Source: Lachnospiraceae bacterium UBA7205 (GTDB taxonomy: Bacteria; Bacillota; Clostridia; Lachnospirales; Lachnospiraceae). Taken from it: DNA of 36,651 bases. The position numbers and the translations under genes were made by a program. The DNA lies in the NCBI GenBank assembly GCA_002490665.1, contig DKUL01000034.1:39317-75967 (forward strand), written 5' to 3'. The notes below the pieces were generated by a model, which saw only the letters and a program-made list of their open reading frames with translations, ran no database searches and was not told the DNA's origin. Positions 7,435 through 15,048 of the stretch are shown piece after piece (position 1 is the first letter of the stretch; every line of letters begins with the position of its first letter).

Positions 7435-7704
7435 ATGGGCTATATCAAGGCAGAGACTGTTCTGCCAGCAGAAATCATCGAACTCATACAGCAGTATGTT
7501 GACGGAAAAAATATTTACATACCGCGCAAGGCAGACGGCAGGCAGAAATGGGGCGCCGGCACACAGGTGCGGCAGGAGCTTTTTTTGCGCAACCAGCAGA
7601 TTTATGCGGATTATCTTGCCGGAAGCAGGGTTTCGGAACTAGCCAGTAAATATTTTTTATCCGAGAAAAGCATTCAGCGTATTTTGAGAACATTGAGGAA
7701 ATAA
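7435..7704 (+). CDS. CD3324-family / Mor-like small helix-turn-helix protein
   Basis: An 89-residue protein resembling the clostridial CD3324 family (Mor transcription-activator-like fold). The N-terminal half has the family pattern VLPAEIIELIQQYVDGKNIYIPR (about 8-30). The C-terminal half is a helix-turn-helix-like segment (IYADYLAGSRVSELASKYFL, then SEKSIQRIL, about 55-85). AGGAGG lies 5 nt before the ATG and is partly masked by a leader hairpin, so translation may depend on the upstream 8-codon ORF. A hairpin terminator follows at once, so it is expressed alone. DNA binding is inferred from the fold; its targets are unknown. Confidence 0.8.
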   Translation: MGYIKAETVLPAEIIELIQQYVDGKNIYIPRKADGRQKWGAGTQVRQELFLRNQQIYADYLAGSRVSELASKYFLSEKSIQRILRTLRK

Positions 7705-7708
7705 TGCG

Positions 7709-7745
7709 AGCCGGCACATCCAAATGGTGCCGACTCATCTTTTTA
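7709..7745 (+). terminator. Intrinsic terminator
   Basis: GAGCCGGCAC pairs with GTGCCGACTC with one internal mismatch, followed by ATCTTTTTA. Confidence 0.8.
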
Positions 7746-7782
7746 TATAAAAATGTTTGCGGTGGAATGCATCATCCAGCCA

Positions 7783-7791
7783 TGTTATACT
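7783..7791 (+). promoter_or_regulatory. Extended -10 promoter of the methyltransferase gene
   Basis: TGTTATACT, a TG-extended TATACT box. The same CATGTTATACTAAA string precedes the AAA gene at 12631, and TGTTATACT also precedes mscL. No good -35 box is visible. Confidence 0.5.
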
Positions 7792-7848
7792 AAATAAAGC
7801 AATTTTCGTTACAGGAGCAATAAATAGAAAGCAGGAGGAAACTGCCTT

Positions 7849-8778
7849 ATGGAATACAGCCAGAAGATAGCCGAGCGCCTATGGAACCAGCCCGACAAAG
7901 GCGAGCTGGAAAGCCACCGCGAGGAGACATTTATCGACGACATCATACAAAAAAATCATATTGAGCAAGAGCTGCTCTCCCATCTTGAGGGAATCCAGAC
8001 CGTGTTTGACGGCGGTGCCGGCTGTGGCAGATTCTCGATTCTGCTTGCAAAGCACGGCTGCAGGGTGACACACTTTGACATTTCACAGCCCATGATTGAC
8101 AAGGCAAAGGAGCTGGCGCAAAAAGAGGGTGTCTCTGACCGGATTACATTTGTGAAAGGAGCATTGGAGGATCTGCACGAATACGAGGACAGCAGTTTTG
8201 ACATGGTCATCTCCTTCGACGCACCCATCTCCTACACCTATCCCAATCAGGAACAGGTGCTCGGCGAGCTGGTGCGCATCTGCCGCAGGCGCATCCTGAT
8301 CAGTGTGTCCAGCCGCCTGGGCTATCTGCCCTATCTGGCAAACCCGATACAGAAGAATCAGTTTATACTGGACAAGTCAAGCAGTGACCCTTACGTCCAA
8401 TGGTGCATTCAGAACAAGGCAAACGCGGTCAGCGAATTTTCCTTTGACAAAGAAGCAGTCATGAGCCTGTGGAATAACGGACTGATGGGCGGCAGTGAGG
8501 AAATTGCCGAATACGAAAAAGGCGGCACGCCATGGTGCATCACCTACACGTTTCTGCCGGACGAACTGGTGGCAGTCTTAACACGGCTTCACGTGAAAAA
8601 TATCAGACTGGCAGGTCCCGGCGCGTATGCGCGGACGATTCCCAATGAGCTGCTTGTAAAAATCATGAATGACCCGGGGCAGCGGGCTGACTTTCTGGCG
8701 TTTTGTTACAAATATGATTCCAGTCCCTACGTATGCGGCATGGGAAAAGACAACCTGCTGGCATATAGGGAACTATAA
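7849..8778 (+). CDS. Class I SAM-dependent methyltransferase
   Basis: A 309-residue cytosolic methyltransferase of unknown substrate. The Rossmann SAM-binding core covers about residues 45-170. Motif I is VFDGGAGCGRFSILLA, the acidic end of strand 2 is THFDISQPM, motif II/III is FVKGALEDLHEYEDSSFDMVISFD, and the post-core segment is ICRRRILISVSSRLGY. The C-terminal 130 residues hold family-specific substrate determinants that I do not recognise. AGGAGG lies about 9 nt before the ATG. It sits between two genes with leader-ORF attenuators but has no such leader itself. It is not an Erm-type rRNA methyltransferase by motif; small-molecule O/N-methylation is more likely. Confidence 0.88.
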   Translation: MEYSQKIAERLWNQPDKGELESHREETFIDDIIQKNHIEQELLSHLEGIQTVFDGGAGCGRFSILLAKHGCRVTHFDISQPMIDKAKELAQKEGVSDRITFVKGALEDLHEYEDSSFDMVISFDAPISYTYPNQEQVLGELVRICRRRILISVSSRLGYLPYLANPIQKNQFILDKSSSDPYVQWCIQNKANAVSEFSFDKEAVMSLWNNGLMGGSEEIAEYEKGGTPWCITYTFLPDELVAVLTRLHVKNIRLAGPGAYARTIPNELLVKIMNDPGQRADFLAFCYKYDSSPYVCGMGKDNLLAYREL

Positions 8779-8813
8779 GAACAGCAAATAGTAAAACAGG
8801 AGGCGTTTATTTT

Positions 8814-8840
8814 ATGACTACACCCATCTACTTTGCATAG
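8814..8840 (+). CDS. 8-residue leader peptide ORF (leader B)
   Basis: MTTPIYFA followed by TAG. AGGAGG (8798-8803) is 10 nt before the ATG. It shares with leader A the 8-codon length, the terminal GCA-TAG and a hairpin beginning on the G of the stop codon, but the peptide sequence differs. Confidence 0.6.
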   Translation: MTTPIYFA

Positions 8841-8909
8841 CGCGGCTATTGCAAATAAAATCTGAATGAATGTAATAGCTCGCGCATCAAAAGCTTTGAC
8901 AGGAGATGC
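8840..8909 (+). promoter_or_regulatory. Translational attenuator-like hairpins (leader B)
   Basis: Hairpin 1: GCGCGGCTATT (8840-8850) pairs with AATAGCTCGCGC (8874-8885), with one bulged C and one G-U; loop 23 nt. The stretch GGCTATTGCAA is identical to leader A. Alternative hairpin: GCATC (8884-8888) pairs with GATGC (8905-8909), enclosing the AGGAG ribosome site (8901-8905) and excluding the base of hairpin 1. Confidence 0.55.
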
Positions 8910-8911
8910 AG

Positions 8912-9481
8912 ATGAGCTATTTAAAAATTGAATATGAAATCGTTCCTACAGAATCCTTTTGTGTCATCCGGGGCTGTTCCGGCTGTGGCAGAAAGACCCA
9001 TTTCAGAAACACACAAAAATTCCGAGTCAACGCCAACGGCAACCGCGTGGATGTCTGGCTGATTTACCAGTGCGAACACTGCAAACACACACTCAACCTC
9101 GCAGTCTACGAGCGTCAGAAGGTTTCCTCCGTCCCAAAGGCGGAATATGAATCCTTTTTGAGCAATGACGCGCAGCTTGCACAGCAGTATGGAAAAACGC
9201 TGTCACTGTTTCAAAAGAACAAGGCGGCGGTTGACTTTGAGCGGATGAATTATTCCTATGTCAAACTGCATGAAACAATCCAGCACAGCGGCTCTGACAA
9301 ATCCATGGAGCTGACCATCCACAACCCCTGCGGTCTGAAAATTCGTCCTGAAAAACAGATTGCCGACGTTCTAGGTCTCTCCCGAAGCCAGGTGAAAAAA
9401 CGGATGGCGCAGGGAGAAATTTTAGTGGATGAAACAGACTTTGGAAAATTGCATTTTTACAGTCCGCACTGTATCATGTAA
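8912..9481 (+). CDS. DUF1062 domain protein
   Basis: A 189-residue protein matching the DUF1062 pattern. An N-terminal zinc-ribbon-like part has two Cys pairs, C-SGC (GCSGCGRKTHF, about 22-32) and CEHC (YQCEHCKHTLNLAVYER, about 52-68). The C-terminal part carries an S4/HTH-like segment (IADVLGLSRSQVKKRM, then GEILVD), typical of RNA- or DNA-binding modules. Its function is undescribed to my knowledge. AGGAG (8901-8905) fits the ATG at 8912 better than the one at 8906. Expression may be controlled by leader B. A long hairpin without a T-tract follows the stop. Confidence 0.82.
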   Translation: MSYLKIEYEIVPTESFCVIRGCSGCGRKTHFRNTQKFRVNANGNRVDVWLIYQCEHCKHTLNLAVYERQKVSSVPKAEYESFLSNDAQLAQQYGKTLSLFQKNKAAVDFERMNYSYVKLHETIQHSGSDKSMELTIHNPCGLKIRPEKQIADVLGLSRSQVKKRMAQGEILVDETDFGKLHFYSPHCIM

Positions 9482-9483
9482 CT

Positions 9484-9538
9484 GGCATCACTCTAATCAA
9501 GCAGGGGAAAAGCTCTTCCCTGCTCGATTAGGATGGTG
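9484..9538. repeat. Long imperfect hairpin after the DUF1062 gene
   Basis: CTAATC and AGCAGGG on the left pair with CCCTGCT and GATTAG on the right, with one mismatch, and the outer flanks CATC/GGTG extend it. No T-tract follows on either strand, so it is either a transcript-end stabiliser or a repeat rather than a standard terminator. Confidence 0.55.
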
Positions 9539-9539
9539 A

Positions 9540-9738
9540 AACAAAACTTACTGCTGGTAATTGCGCTTGGCAAACCATAAGAACTCCTGGAATAAATCAT
9601 CCTAAATTACGAGATGTCTTATAGGTTTTCTCTTGTTTTGCGAGTATGCGAGAGGGTCATTCCCCTACTCGGTTGATTATATCAAAAACTATGGATTTTG
9701 TACTCACCTAAAATGGCAAATGTTTTCGCTTGCAGGTT
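9540..9738. other. Noncoding stretch with a partial R2-type hairpin
   Basis: No ORF is supported here. At 9652-9676, GAGAGGG-TCATT-CCCCTACTC forms a hairpin, and CCCCTACTCGGTTG is shared with the R2 copy at 33086-33099. The rest of the stretch shows nothing further. Confidence 0.4.
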
Positions 9739-9793
9739 GAAATATTCGATTCTATTACAATTGATTTGATTACAGAATATTTCGTGTTATAAT
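9739..9793 (+). promoter_or_regulatory. Promoter with overlapping inverted repeat
   Basis: TTGATT (9766-9771) and TATAAT (9788-9793) have a 16-nt spacer. A perfect 9-bp inverted repeat, GAAATATTC (9739-9747) and GAATATTTC (9775-9783), straddles the -35 and looks like an operator. Confidence 0.6.
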
Positions 9794-9830
9794 GTTTTAT
9801 GTAAAGCCAATGGACAGGACTTGTTTTGAA

Positions 9831-9956
9831 ATGTACGATACGATATCCATGAATGTGAATGTCCGTACAGAATATAAAATCAAACGAATTGATAATGGCT
9901 TAGGTGGTTTGATGTTTGAAGAAGTACCGGTTGATACTCACGGCAGCCGCAAATGA
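9831..9956 (+). pseudogene. Short ORF, probable N-terminal remnant of a GNAT acetyltransferase
   Basis: A 41-residue ORF (MYDTISMNVNVRTEYKIKRI, then DNGLGGLMFEEVPVDT). The pattern resembles the beginning of some clostridial GNAT N-acetyltransferases, where a longer enzyme would follow, but here it stops after GSRK. Its ribosome site is weak. The stop codon lies 12 nt before the next gene, whose AAAGGAAA ribosome site overlaps it, so it may now act only as an upstream ORF. The GNAT assignment is from memory of similar sequences and is tentative. Confidence 0.4.
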
Positions 9957-9968
9957 AAGGAAACATAC

Positions 9969-10841
9969 ATGGTATACATCTTTACCGCGCTGTACTGCGA
10001 GGCACAAATTTTTATCAGGCAGTTTAATCTGACCAAAAATCTGGAAAATACCTGGTTTCAGGAGTTTCAGAATGAGGAGGCCCACATCCGGCTCACGGTT
10101 ACCGGCGTCGGTGAAATCGCGGCCGCCGCTGCTGTCAGCAGCATCTGTTCCATGTACCGTCCGTCACAGACTGACCTGCTACTGAATGTGGGTATCTGCG
10201 CACACACGGACAAAAAGGACGGCATTTTCCTGTGCAACGAGATAATCGAACAGGCAACGGGAAAAACCTTTTATCCGGACATGCTGTACCGTCACAACTT
10301 TTGCGAGGGAACCATTGTGACGGGTATGCTGCCCTGGAATTCTAAAAAGGATACTAGCAACGATTTACACCATGCAAAAACTGACACACATGTCGGAAAT
10401 CTGCATGACATGGAGGCCGCCGCAGTCTACCAGGCCGGGATTCATTTTTTCGCCCCGCATCAGATGAATTTTTTGAAAATTGTGTCCGACAATGGCAATG
10501 CAGCAGCAGTTTCCAGGGAACAGGCGGCACTGTTGATGGAAACCTGTCAGGACAGCATCCTTGATTATATCACACGGATTGCTGCCCTGACACAGAAAAA
10601 CGCCTCCCGCAAAAGCGAACCGAGTGTAGATGAGGAACAACTATTTGAAACCTTCTGTGCGGATTTGCACTGCTCCAGGGCAATGCGGGATTCCATGAAA
10701 CAGTATATCCGCTATCTTGCGCTGTCGGGCATGGACTATACCGGTATGATTCGGGAACTGTACGAGAAAAAGCTGCTTCCCTGCAAGGATAAAAAAGAAG
10801 GAAAACAACGTTTTGAAGAATTTAAAAAAAGATTATTTTAA
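9969..10841 (+). CDS. Nucleoside phosphorylase/nucleosidase-superfamily protein (SPL-associated)
   Basis: A 290-residue protein. The N-terminal about 200 residues follow the MTA/SAH nucleosidase-type fold: YIFTALYCEAQIFIRQF, a glycine-containing VTGVGEIAAAAAV strand-loop, LLLNVGICAH, and the NLHDMEAAAVYQAG segment whose Glu-containing MEAAAV motif binds ribose. The C-terminal 90 residues are a charged helical extension that is not part of the classic enzyme. The gene overlaps the photoproduct lyase-like gene by 29 nt. The same association suggests a role tied to that radical SAM enzyme, for example salvage of SAM-derived 5'-deoxyadenosine; this is inference. Confidence 0.75.
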   Translation: MVYIFTALYCEAQIFIRQFNLTKNLENTWFQEFQNEEAHIRLTVTGVGEIAAAAAVSSICSMYRPSQTDLLLNVGICAHTDKKDGIFLCNEIIEQATGKTFYPDMLYRHNFCEGTIVTGMLPWNSKKDTSNDLHHAKTDTHVGNLHDMEAAAVYQAGIHFFAPHQMNFLKIVSDNGNAAAVSREQAALLMETCQDSILDYITRIAALTQKNASRKSEPSVDEEQLFETFCADLHCSRAMRDSMKQYIRYLALSGMDYTGMIRELYEKKLLPCKDKKEGKQRFEEFKKRLF

Positions 10842-11832
10842 CCCCTTTTTTTCACATATCTATGTGGAAAAATCAGTTCGAAACCATGCGCGCACGCAGA
10901 AAATTCTGGCAAAATTTCCATCTGCCAGAATCATTGAAATCGGCCATTATAAAGACGTTTTCTGCCGGAGCAGGCAGAACCTCCGCCTTCAGCACCATTC
11001 GCAGAAACTGATTCTCGCCGCCAGGCAGGGGACTCTGCTCTATGAAGGCGCACCTGTTTGCCAGCGCTTTGGCAACGAACATTTTTACTATACCTCCTGC
11101 GCGATGAACTGCGTCTTTGACTGCGAATACTGCTATTTAAAAGGAATGTACCCCTCTGCAAACATTGTGGTATTCGTAAATCTGGAAGATATTTTTGCAG
11201 AAGCAGAGCGGATATTGGAGCATCATTCCCTGTATCTTTGCGTCTCCTACGATACCGATTTGCTGGCACTGGAACCGCTCATCGGTTATGTGCAGGAATG
11301 GTGTGATTTTGCATCCAGGCATGACCATCTGACCATTGAAATACGGACAAAATGTGCCAGCAAAACATTTGTACAGCACGCCACGCCACTCCCCAATGTC
11401 ATTTATGCCTATACGATATCACCGCAGGCAGTAATCGAAGCCTTTGAACATCATACCGCTTCGCTGGCAGATCGGCTGTCCTGTGCTGCAGGGCTGATGC
11501 ACGCCGGCTGTCCTGTACGCCTTTGTTTTGACCCCATGATTTATATGCCCGGCTGGAAACAGCATTATCAGGAAATGATGGATCAGGTACTGTGCACCAT
11601 TGATGTCGATAAAATGCTGGACATCAGCATCGGGACATTTCGCATCTCGCAGGATTATTTGAAAAACATGAGGAAGCAGGAACCGGACTCCGCAGTGATT
11701 TGGTTTCCTTTTCAGAAGGATGACGGCTACTGCCATTATCCGGATAGCTTGATGGAAGAGATGGAATGCTTTCTGACAGGGCAGTTTTCAGAAAAAATAG
11801 GCAGGGAGAAGATTTTTCGATGGAATGTATGA
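10813..11832 (+). CDS. splB: Spore photoproduct lyase-family radical SAM protein
   Basis: A 339-residue radical SAM enzyme of the family that repairs the spore photoproduct (5-thyminyl-5,6-dihydrothymine) in UV-damaged spore DNA. The 4Fe-4S site is in SCAMNCVFDCEYCYLKG, with the C-x3-C-x2-C spacing of the family. A later cysteine in LYLCVSYDTD aligns with the H-atom-donor Cys141 of Bacillus SplB. The TTG at 10813 is taken as start because NPFFSHIYVEK matches the family's N-terminus; it lies in the upstream gene behind AAGGA. It is cotranscribed with the nucleosidase-like gene and overlaps the SDR gene. The family assignment is firm, but whether it acts on spore DNA here is inferred. Confidence 0.85.
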   Translation: MKNLKKDYFNPFFSHIYVEKSVRNHARTQKILAKFPSARIIEIGHYKDVFCRSRQNLRLQHHSQKLILAARQGTLLYEGAPVCQRFGNEHFYYTSCAMNCVFDCEYCYLKGMYPSANIVVFVNLEDIFAEAERILEHHSLYLCVSYDTDLLALEPLIGYVQEWCDFASRHDHLTIEIRTKCASKTFVQHATPLPNVIYAYTISPQAVIEAFEHHTASLADRLSCAAGLMHAGCPVRLCFDPMIYMPGWKQHYQEMMDQVLCTIDVDKMLDISIGTFRISQDYLKNMRKQEPDSAVIWFPFQKDDGYCHYPDSLMEEMECFLTGQFSEKIGREKIFRWNV

Positions 11833-12548
11833 ATCAACTCATGAACAAAAAAGCAGCCATTGTGACCGGCGCATCCTCCGGTATTGGCTGTGCAGTCAGC
11901 CAGAAGCTGTGTGCGCTTGGATATGAGGTGTTTGGCTTTGGCAGGGATTTTGGCAAAACAGCGTGGCATGAAACGGACAGCATGCATGCGATTGTGTGTG
12001 ATGTGCTGGACACGGATAAGCTGTGCGTCCATGTCCGGCAAATCGCGGCGCAGCATCCGGTTCATATACTGGTCAACAATGCGGGTGTCGGATATTATGG
12101 GCTTCATGAAGAATTAAACCCGGACAAAATCAAACGGCTGGTGCGCACCAACCTGGAAGCACCCATGATTCTGACGCAGCAGCTCTTACGTCATTTAAAG
12201 AAAAATGCAGGTTATGTCATCAACATTTCCTCCGTGACCGCAGCGCAGTCCAATCCCCACGGATGTGCCTACGGCGCGACAAAGGCAGGACTTGCCAGCT
12301 TTTCGCGCAGCCTTTTCGACGAGGCGCGAAAATACGGCGTCAAAGCAGTTACCATTTCACCGGATATGACACAGACAAACCTCTACCGCAATGCGGATTT
12401 CCGGGAGGGGGACGAGCCGGCATCGTATCTTCTTCCAGCAGATGTCGCGGACGCAGTGGAATGGATTCTGGGACAACGTGACGGCATCATTGTCACGGAC
12501 ATCACACTAAAACCGCAGCTTCACAGAATAAAACGAAAATCAATTTGA
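11820..12548 (+). CDS. Short-chain dehydrogenase/reductase (SDR)
   Basis: A 242-residue NAD(P)-dependent oxidoreductase. It shows the classical SDR signatures: TGASSGIGCAV (cofactor-binding TGxxxGxG), NNAGVGYYG (NNAG), the catalytic Ser in INISSVTA, YGATK (YxxxK, Tyr and Lys), and TISPDMTQT. The ATG at 11820 overlaps the upstream gene by 13 nt and has GGGAG 11 nt before it; an upstream in-frame start at 11766 lies well inside the lyase gene. It is the third gene of the nucleosidase-lyase-SDR operon. The substrate is unknown. Confidence 0.9.
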   Translation: MECMNQLMNKKAAIVTGASSGIGCAVSQKLCALGYEVFGFGRDFGKTAWHETDSMHAIVCDVLDTDKLCVHVRQIAAQHPVHILVNNAGVGYYGLHEELNPDKIKRLVRTNLEAPMILTQQLLRHLKKNAGYVINISSVTAAQSNPHGCAYGATKAGLASFSRSLFDEARKYGVKAVTISPDMTQTNLYRNADFREGDEPASYLLPADVADAVEWILGQRDGIIVTDITLKPQLHRIKRKSI

Positions 12549-12550
12549 TA

Positions 12551-12580
12551 TTGAGCTTCCAGTCATTGTCATGTTATACT
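12551..12580 (+). promoter_or_regulatory. Promoter of AAA/PD-(D/E)XK copy 2
   Basis: TTGAGC (12551-12556) and TG-extended TATACT (12575-12580) with an 18-nt spacer. Confidence 0.55.
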
Positions 12581-12630
12581 AAAGAAAATGCTCCCAGAAA
12601 CTACAATGAAACCGGAAGGAGGCAAACCAC

Positions 12631-14196
12631 ATGGCATTCTGTCTGAACACAAACACTGCACTGATATTATACACGGAACTGACCAACAACGAATACTTTG
12701 TTGACAAATCCGGCATCATCGAACACTTTAACAAGCGCATCGGGACAAATTCGAAATTTATCTGTATCACGAAACCGCGCCGTTTTGGTAAAACATCCGT
12801 CCTGAACATGCTCGGTGCATACTATTGCAAAACCTATGATTCCAAAAATCTGTTTGATACACTGGAAATCAGCCGCGCCGACACATACAAACAACACTTA
12901 AATCAGTATAATGTCATCAACCTATGCCTCAATGCCTTGTCCGACAAGGGGAACACCTATGAAGATTATATTGAGCTGTTTAAAAATTCCATCCGCCGTG
13001 ACATCTGCAAAGCCTATCCCCATCTGGCAAATGAGGAATATTACAGCATCTCTGCACTTCTGACTGCCACGAATGACCGTTTTATCTTCATCATCGATGA
13101 GTGGGACTATATTTTCAGCCACGAGCTGTACACGGAACACCATGGGGACTTTCTGGAATTTCTGCGCGATTTACTGAAAGATAAACCGTATGTGGCATTT
13201 ACCTATATGACCGGCGTTCTGCCCATCAAAAAATACAGCATGGGTTCTGCGCTGAATATGTTCAAGGAATATACCATGCTCAAAGACCCCTTTTTTGAGG
13301 AATACTTTGGTTTTACCGAGAACGAGGTTGAAACGCTTTGCCAAAAACAGTCTGCGCTGACCATGGATGAAATCCGTGACTGGTACAACGGCTATCAGAC
13401 AAGGGATGGCTCGCGGCTGTACAATCCAAGATCCGTCGTCTGTGCCCTGGAGGATGAAGCATGCCAGAGCTACTGGACGCGGACAGGCAAAATGGATGAA
13501 GTCTTATTTTTCCTGAAATATAATATTGGCGAGGTGCGGGATGATGTGGTGAAGATGGTCAACGGAATCCCTGTCAGAATTGATATTGTAGAGGAATATT
13601 CTGCCGGGCAGACCTCTCCCGGAAGCCGGGAAGATATCTATTCTGCAATGATTATATATGGTCTGTTATCTTATTCTGATGGAGAACTCAGGATTCCGAA
13701 CAAAGAACTTATGATAGAATTTCAAAGAGCCTTGAGGGATGATGACTTTGGCTATGTGGCGGAACTGGTACGAAATTCCAGCGAAATCCTTGACGCTACC
13801 CTGAGCAAAAAGGGCGACATTGTGGCATCCTACCTTCACAACATCCACAACAGCGAACTGCCTATCCTGAAATACAATGACGAAAACAGCCTATCCTGTG
13901 TCGTCACGCTCGCCTATTTATCCGCAAGGAACAAATATCGCGTGGAGCGGGAGGAAAAAAGCGGCAAGGGCTACGTAGACTTCATCTTCTACCCAAGACG
14001 CAGAAACCTACCGGGCATCATCATCGAGCTAAAAGCCGACAAAACACCGCAAGATGCCCTTGCACAGATTCAGCAAAAGGAATACAGTGAAAAGCTGAAA
14101 AAAGAGAATGTGTCCGCAATTCTCGCTGTCGGCATCAGCTATGACACGGCACGAAAAGAACATGAATGTCTGATTGAAGAGATTTTAATAAAGTAG
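12631..14196 (+). CDS. AAA-ATPase-like protein with C-terminal PD-(D/E)XK nuclease-like domain (copy 2)
   Basis: A 521-residue member of the AAA-ATPase-like/PDDEXK_9 family. The start YFVDKSGIIEHFNKRI is family-typical. The P-loop-like motif is KPRRFGKTS (48-56) and Walker B is FIFIIDEWDYIF. A central WYNGYQ segment matches the family's WYDGY motif. The C-terminal nuclease-like motif is D450 (GYVDFIFYP) and E466-L-K468 (IIIELKAD), followed by AQIQQKEY. GGAGG lies about 8 nt before the ATG. The gene has its own promoter and terminator. The metal-binding and lysine residues are retained, so nuclease activity is conceivable but not demonstrated for the family. Confidence 0.9.
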   Translation: MAFCLNTNTALILYTELTNNEYFVDKSGIIEHFNKRIGTNSKFICITKPRRFGKTSVLNMLGAYYCKTYDSKNLFDTLEISRADTYKQHLNQYNVINLCLNALSDKGNTYEDYIELFKNSIRRDICKAYPHLANEEYYSISALLTATNDRFIFIIDEWDYIFSHELYTEHHGDFLEFLRDLLKDKPYVAFTYMTGVLPIKKYSMGSALNMFKEYTMLKDPFFEEYFGFTENEVETLCQKQSALTMDEIRDWYNGYQTRDGSRLYNPRSVVCALEDEACQSYWTRTGKMDEVLFFLKYNIGEVRDDVVKMVNGIPVRIDIVEEYSAGQTSPGSREDIYSAMIIYGLLSYSDGELRIPNKELMIEFQRALRDDDFGYVAELVRNSSEILDATLSKKGDIVASYLHNIHNSELPILKYNDENSLSCVVTLAYLSARNKYRVEREEKSGKGYVDFIFYPRRRNLPGIIIELKADKTPQDALAQIQQKEYSEKLKKENVSAILAVGISYDTARKEHECLIEEILIK

Positions 14197-14218
14197 GGGA
14201 AAAATTTCCCCTACTTTC
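14191..14218 (+). terminator. Hairpin containing the stop codon of the AAA gene
   Basis: AAAGTAGGGGAAA pairs with TTTCCCCTACTTT; the TAG stop (14194-14196) is inside the left arm. There is only a weak T-tract. The opposing XRE gene (minus) ends at 14309. Confidence 0.6.
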
Positions 14219-14308
14219 ACTGTAGCTATGAATTTTTTATTTCCAGCTTCTTTGTCATTCCCATCAAATCACTATCTTTTATCCCCAAGTCAACACGCTA
14301 AAAACCAT

Positions 14309-14929
14309 TCAAATGCCATTCTTTGACAAAACCTTCCTGCACCATGTCTTCCTGCCGCATTTCGGGCATTTTAAATGCCTTGTTGCCAGCATATGCATAC
14401 CAAAAACATATTCCCCAAAGGTCGGAATAAACAGTTCCCCACATGCCTTGCATTTATAATATCCCACCGTGCGTTCGCCCTCCATTGCAACGACCAGTCC
14501 CGAGCCAAAAATTGCACACCCGATACATACCAGCAATATCCTGACCGGCAGTGCGATTGCATCCGCATATATACCAGCCACCAGGATAAGCGTGATAAAC
14601 GCCGCCGTTGATGTCGTTCCTGTGACAATTGTCATAATTGCTTTTCTCTTGTTTTCTTCTCTTTCCTGAATCATATTCACCATATTTTCCTCCGCTTTCT
14701 TTTGATAATCCTCTTCCGACACTCTTTCGCCGGACAACAATTCGTTCACGGTAATGTCCAGTTCATTACATAATGGCAATAATAATGACACTTCTGGAAA
14801 TCCGTTTCCACGTTCCCATTTTGACACAGTCTTATCGCTTATCTGTAACAAATCTGCCAGCTGCCTCTGTGTGTATCCCTTTCGTTTTCTCTCAGAAGCT
14901 ATAAATTTTCCTGTTACCATCTGATTCAT
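14309..14929 (-). CDS. XRE-family regulator with membrane segments and zinc ribbon
   Basis: A 206-residue protein. An N-terminal XRE helix-turn-helix covers about residues 8-62 (GKFIASERKRKGYTQRQLA, then ISDKTVSKWERGNGFPEVSL). Two hydrophobic segments follow (IMTIVTGTTSTAAFITLILV and VRILLVCIGCAIFGSGLVVA). The C-terminus is a zinc-ribbon-like module with CKAC and CPKC pairs. AAAGGAGGGAAGCC before 14929 sets the start; the frame stays open to 15049 but those residues have no support. It lies downstream of the Bce-type transporter on the same strand and may regulate it or be cotranscribed. Confidence 0.85.
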   Translation of the reverse strand: MNQMVTGKFIASERKRKGYTQRQLADLLQISDKTVSKWERGNGFPEVSLLLPLCNELDITVNELLSGERVSEEDYQKKAEENMVNMIQEREENKRKAIMTIVTGTTSTAAFITLILVAGIYADAIALPVRILLVCIGCAIFGSGLVVAMEGERTVGYYKCKACGELFIPTFGEYVFGMHMLATRHLKCPKCGRKTWCRKVLSKNGI

Positions 14930-15015
14930 GGCTTCCCTCCTTTCAGGATTCATTATCGCAGGACGATGCAGGAAATCACACCCACGGCACGTAGAAAATG
15001 GTGAATTGATGCGGA

Positions 15016-15031
15016 TTCTACGCTGCGTAGA
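15016..15031. promoter_or_regulatory. Palindrome upstream of the XRE gene
   Basis: TCTACGCTGCGTAGAG contains CTACGC-T-GCGTAG, an operator-sized dyad between the permease stop and the XRE start. Confidence 0.35.
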
Positions 15032-15048
15032 GTAGAGAAACCATTCCA

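Noticed and set aside
7849..8778. Erm-type rRNA methyltransferase linked to the leader ORFs
   Set aside because: It lacks the RrmA/Erm N-terminal and NIPY-type motifs and has no leader of its own.
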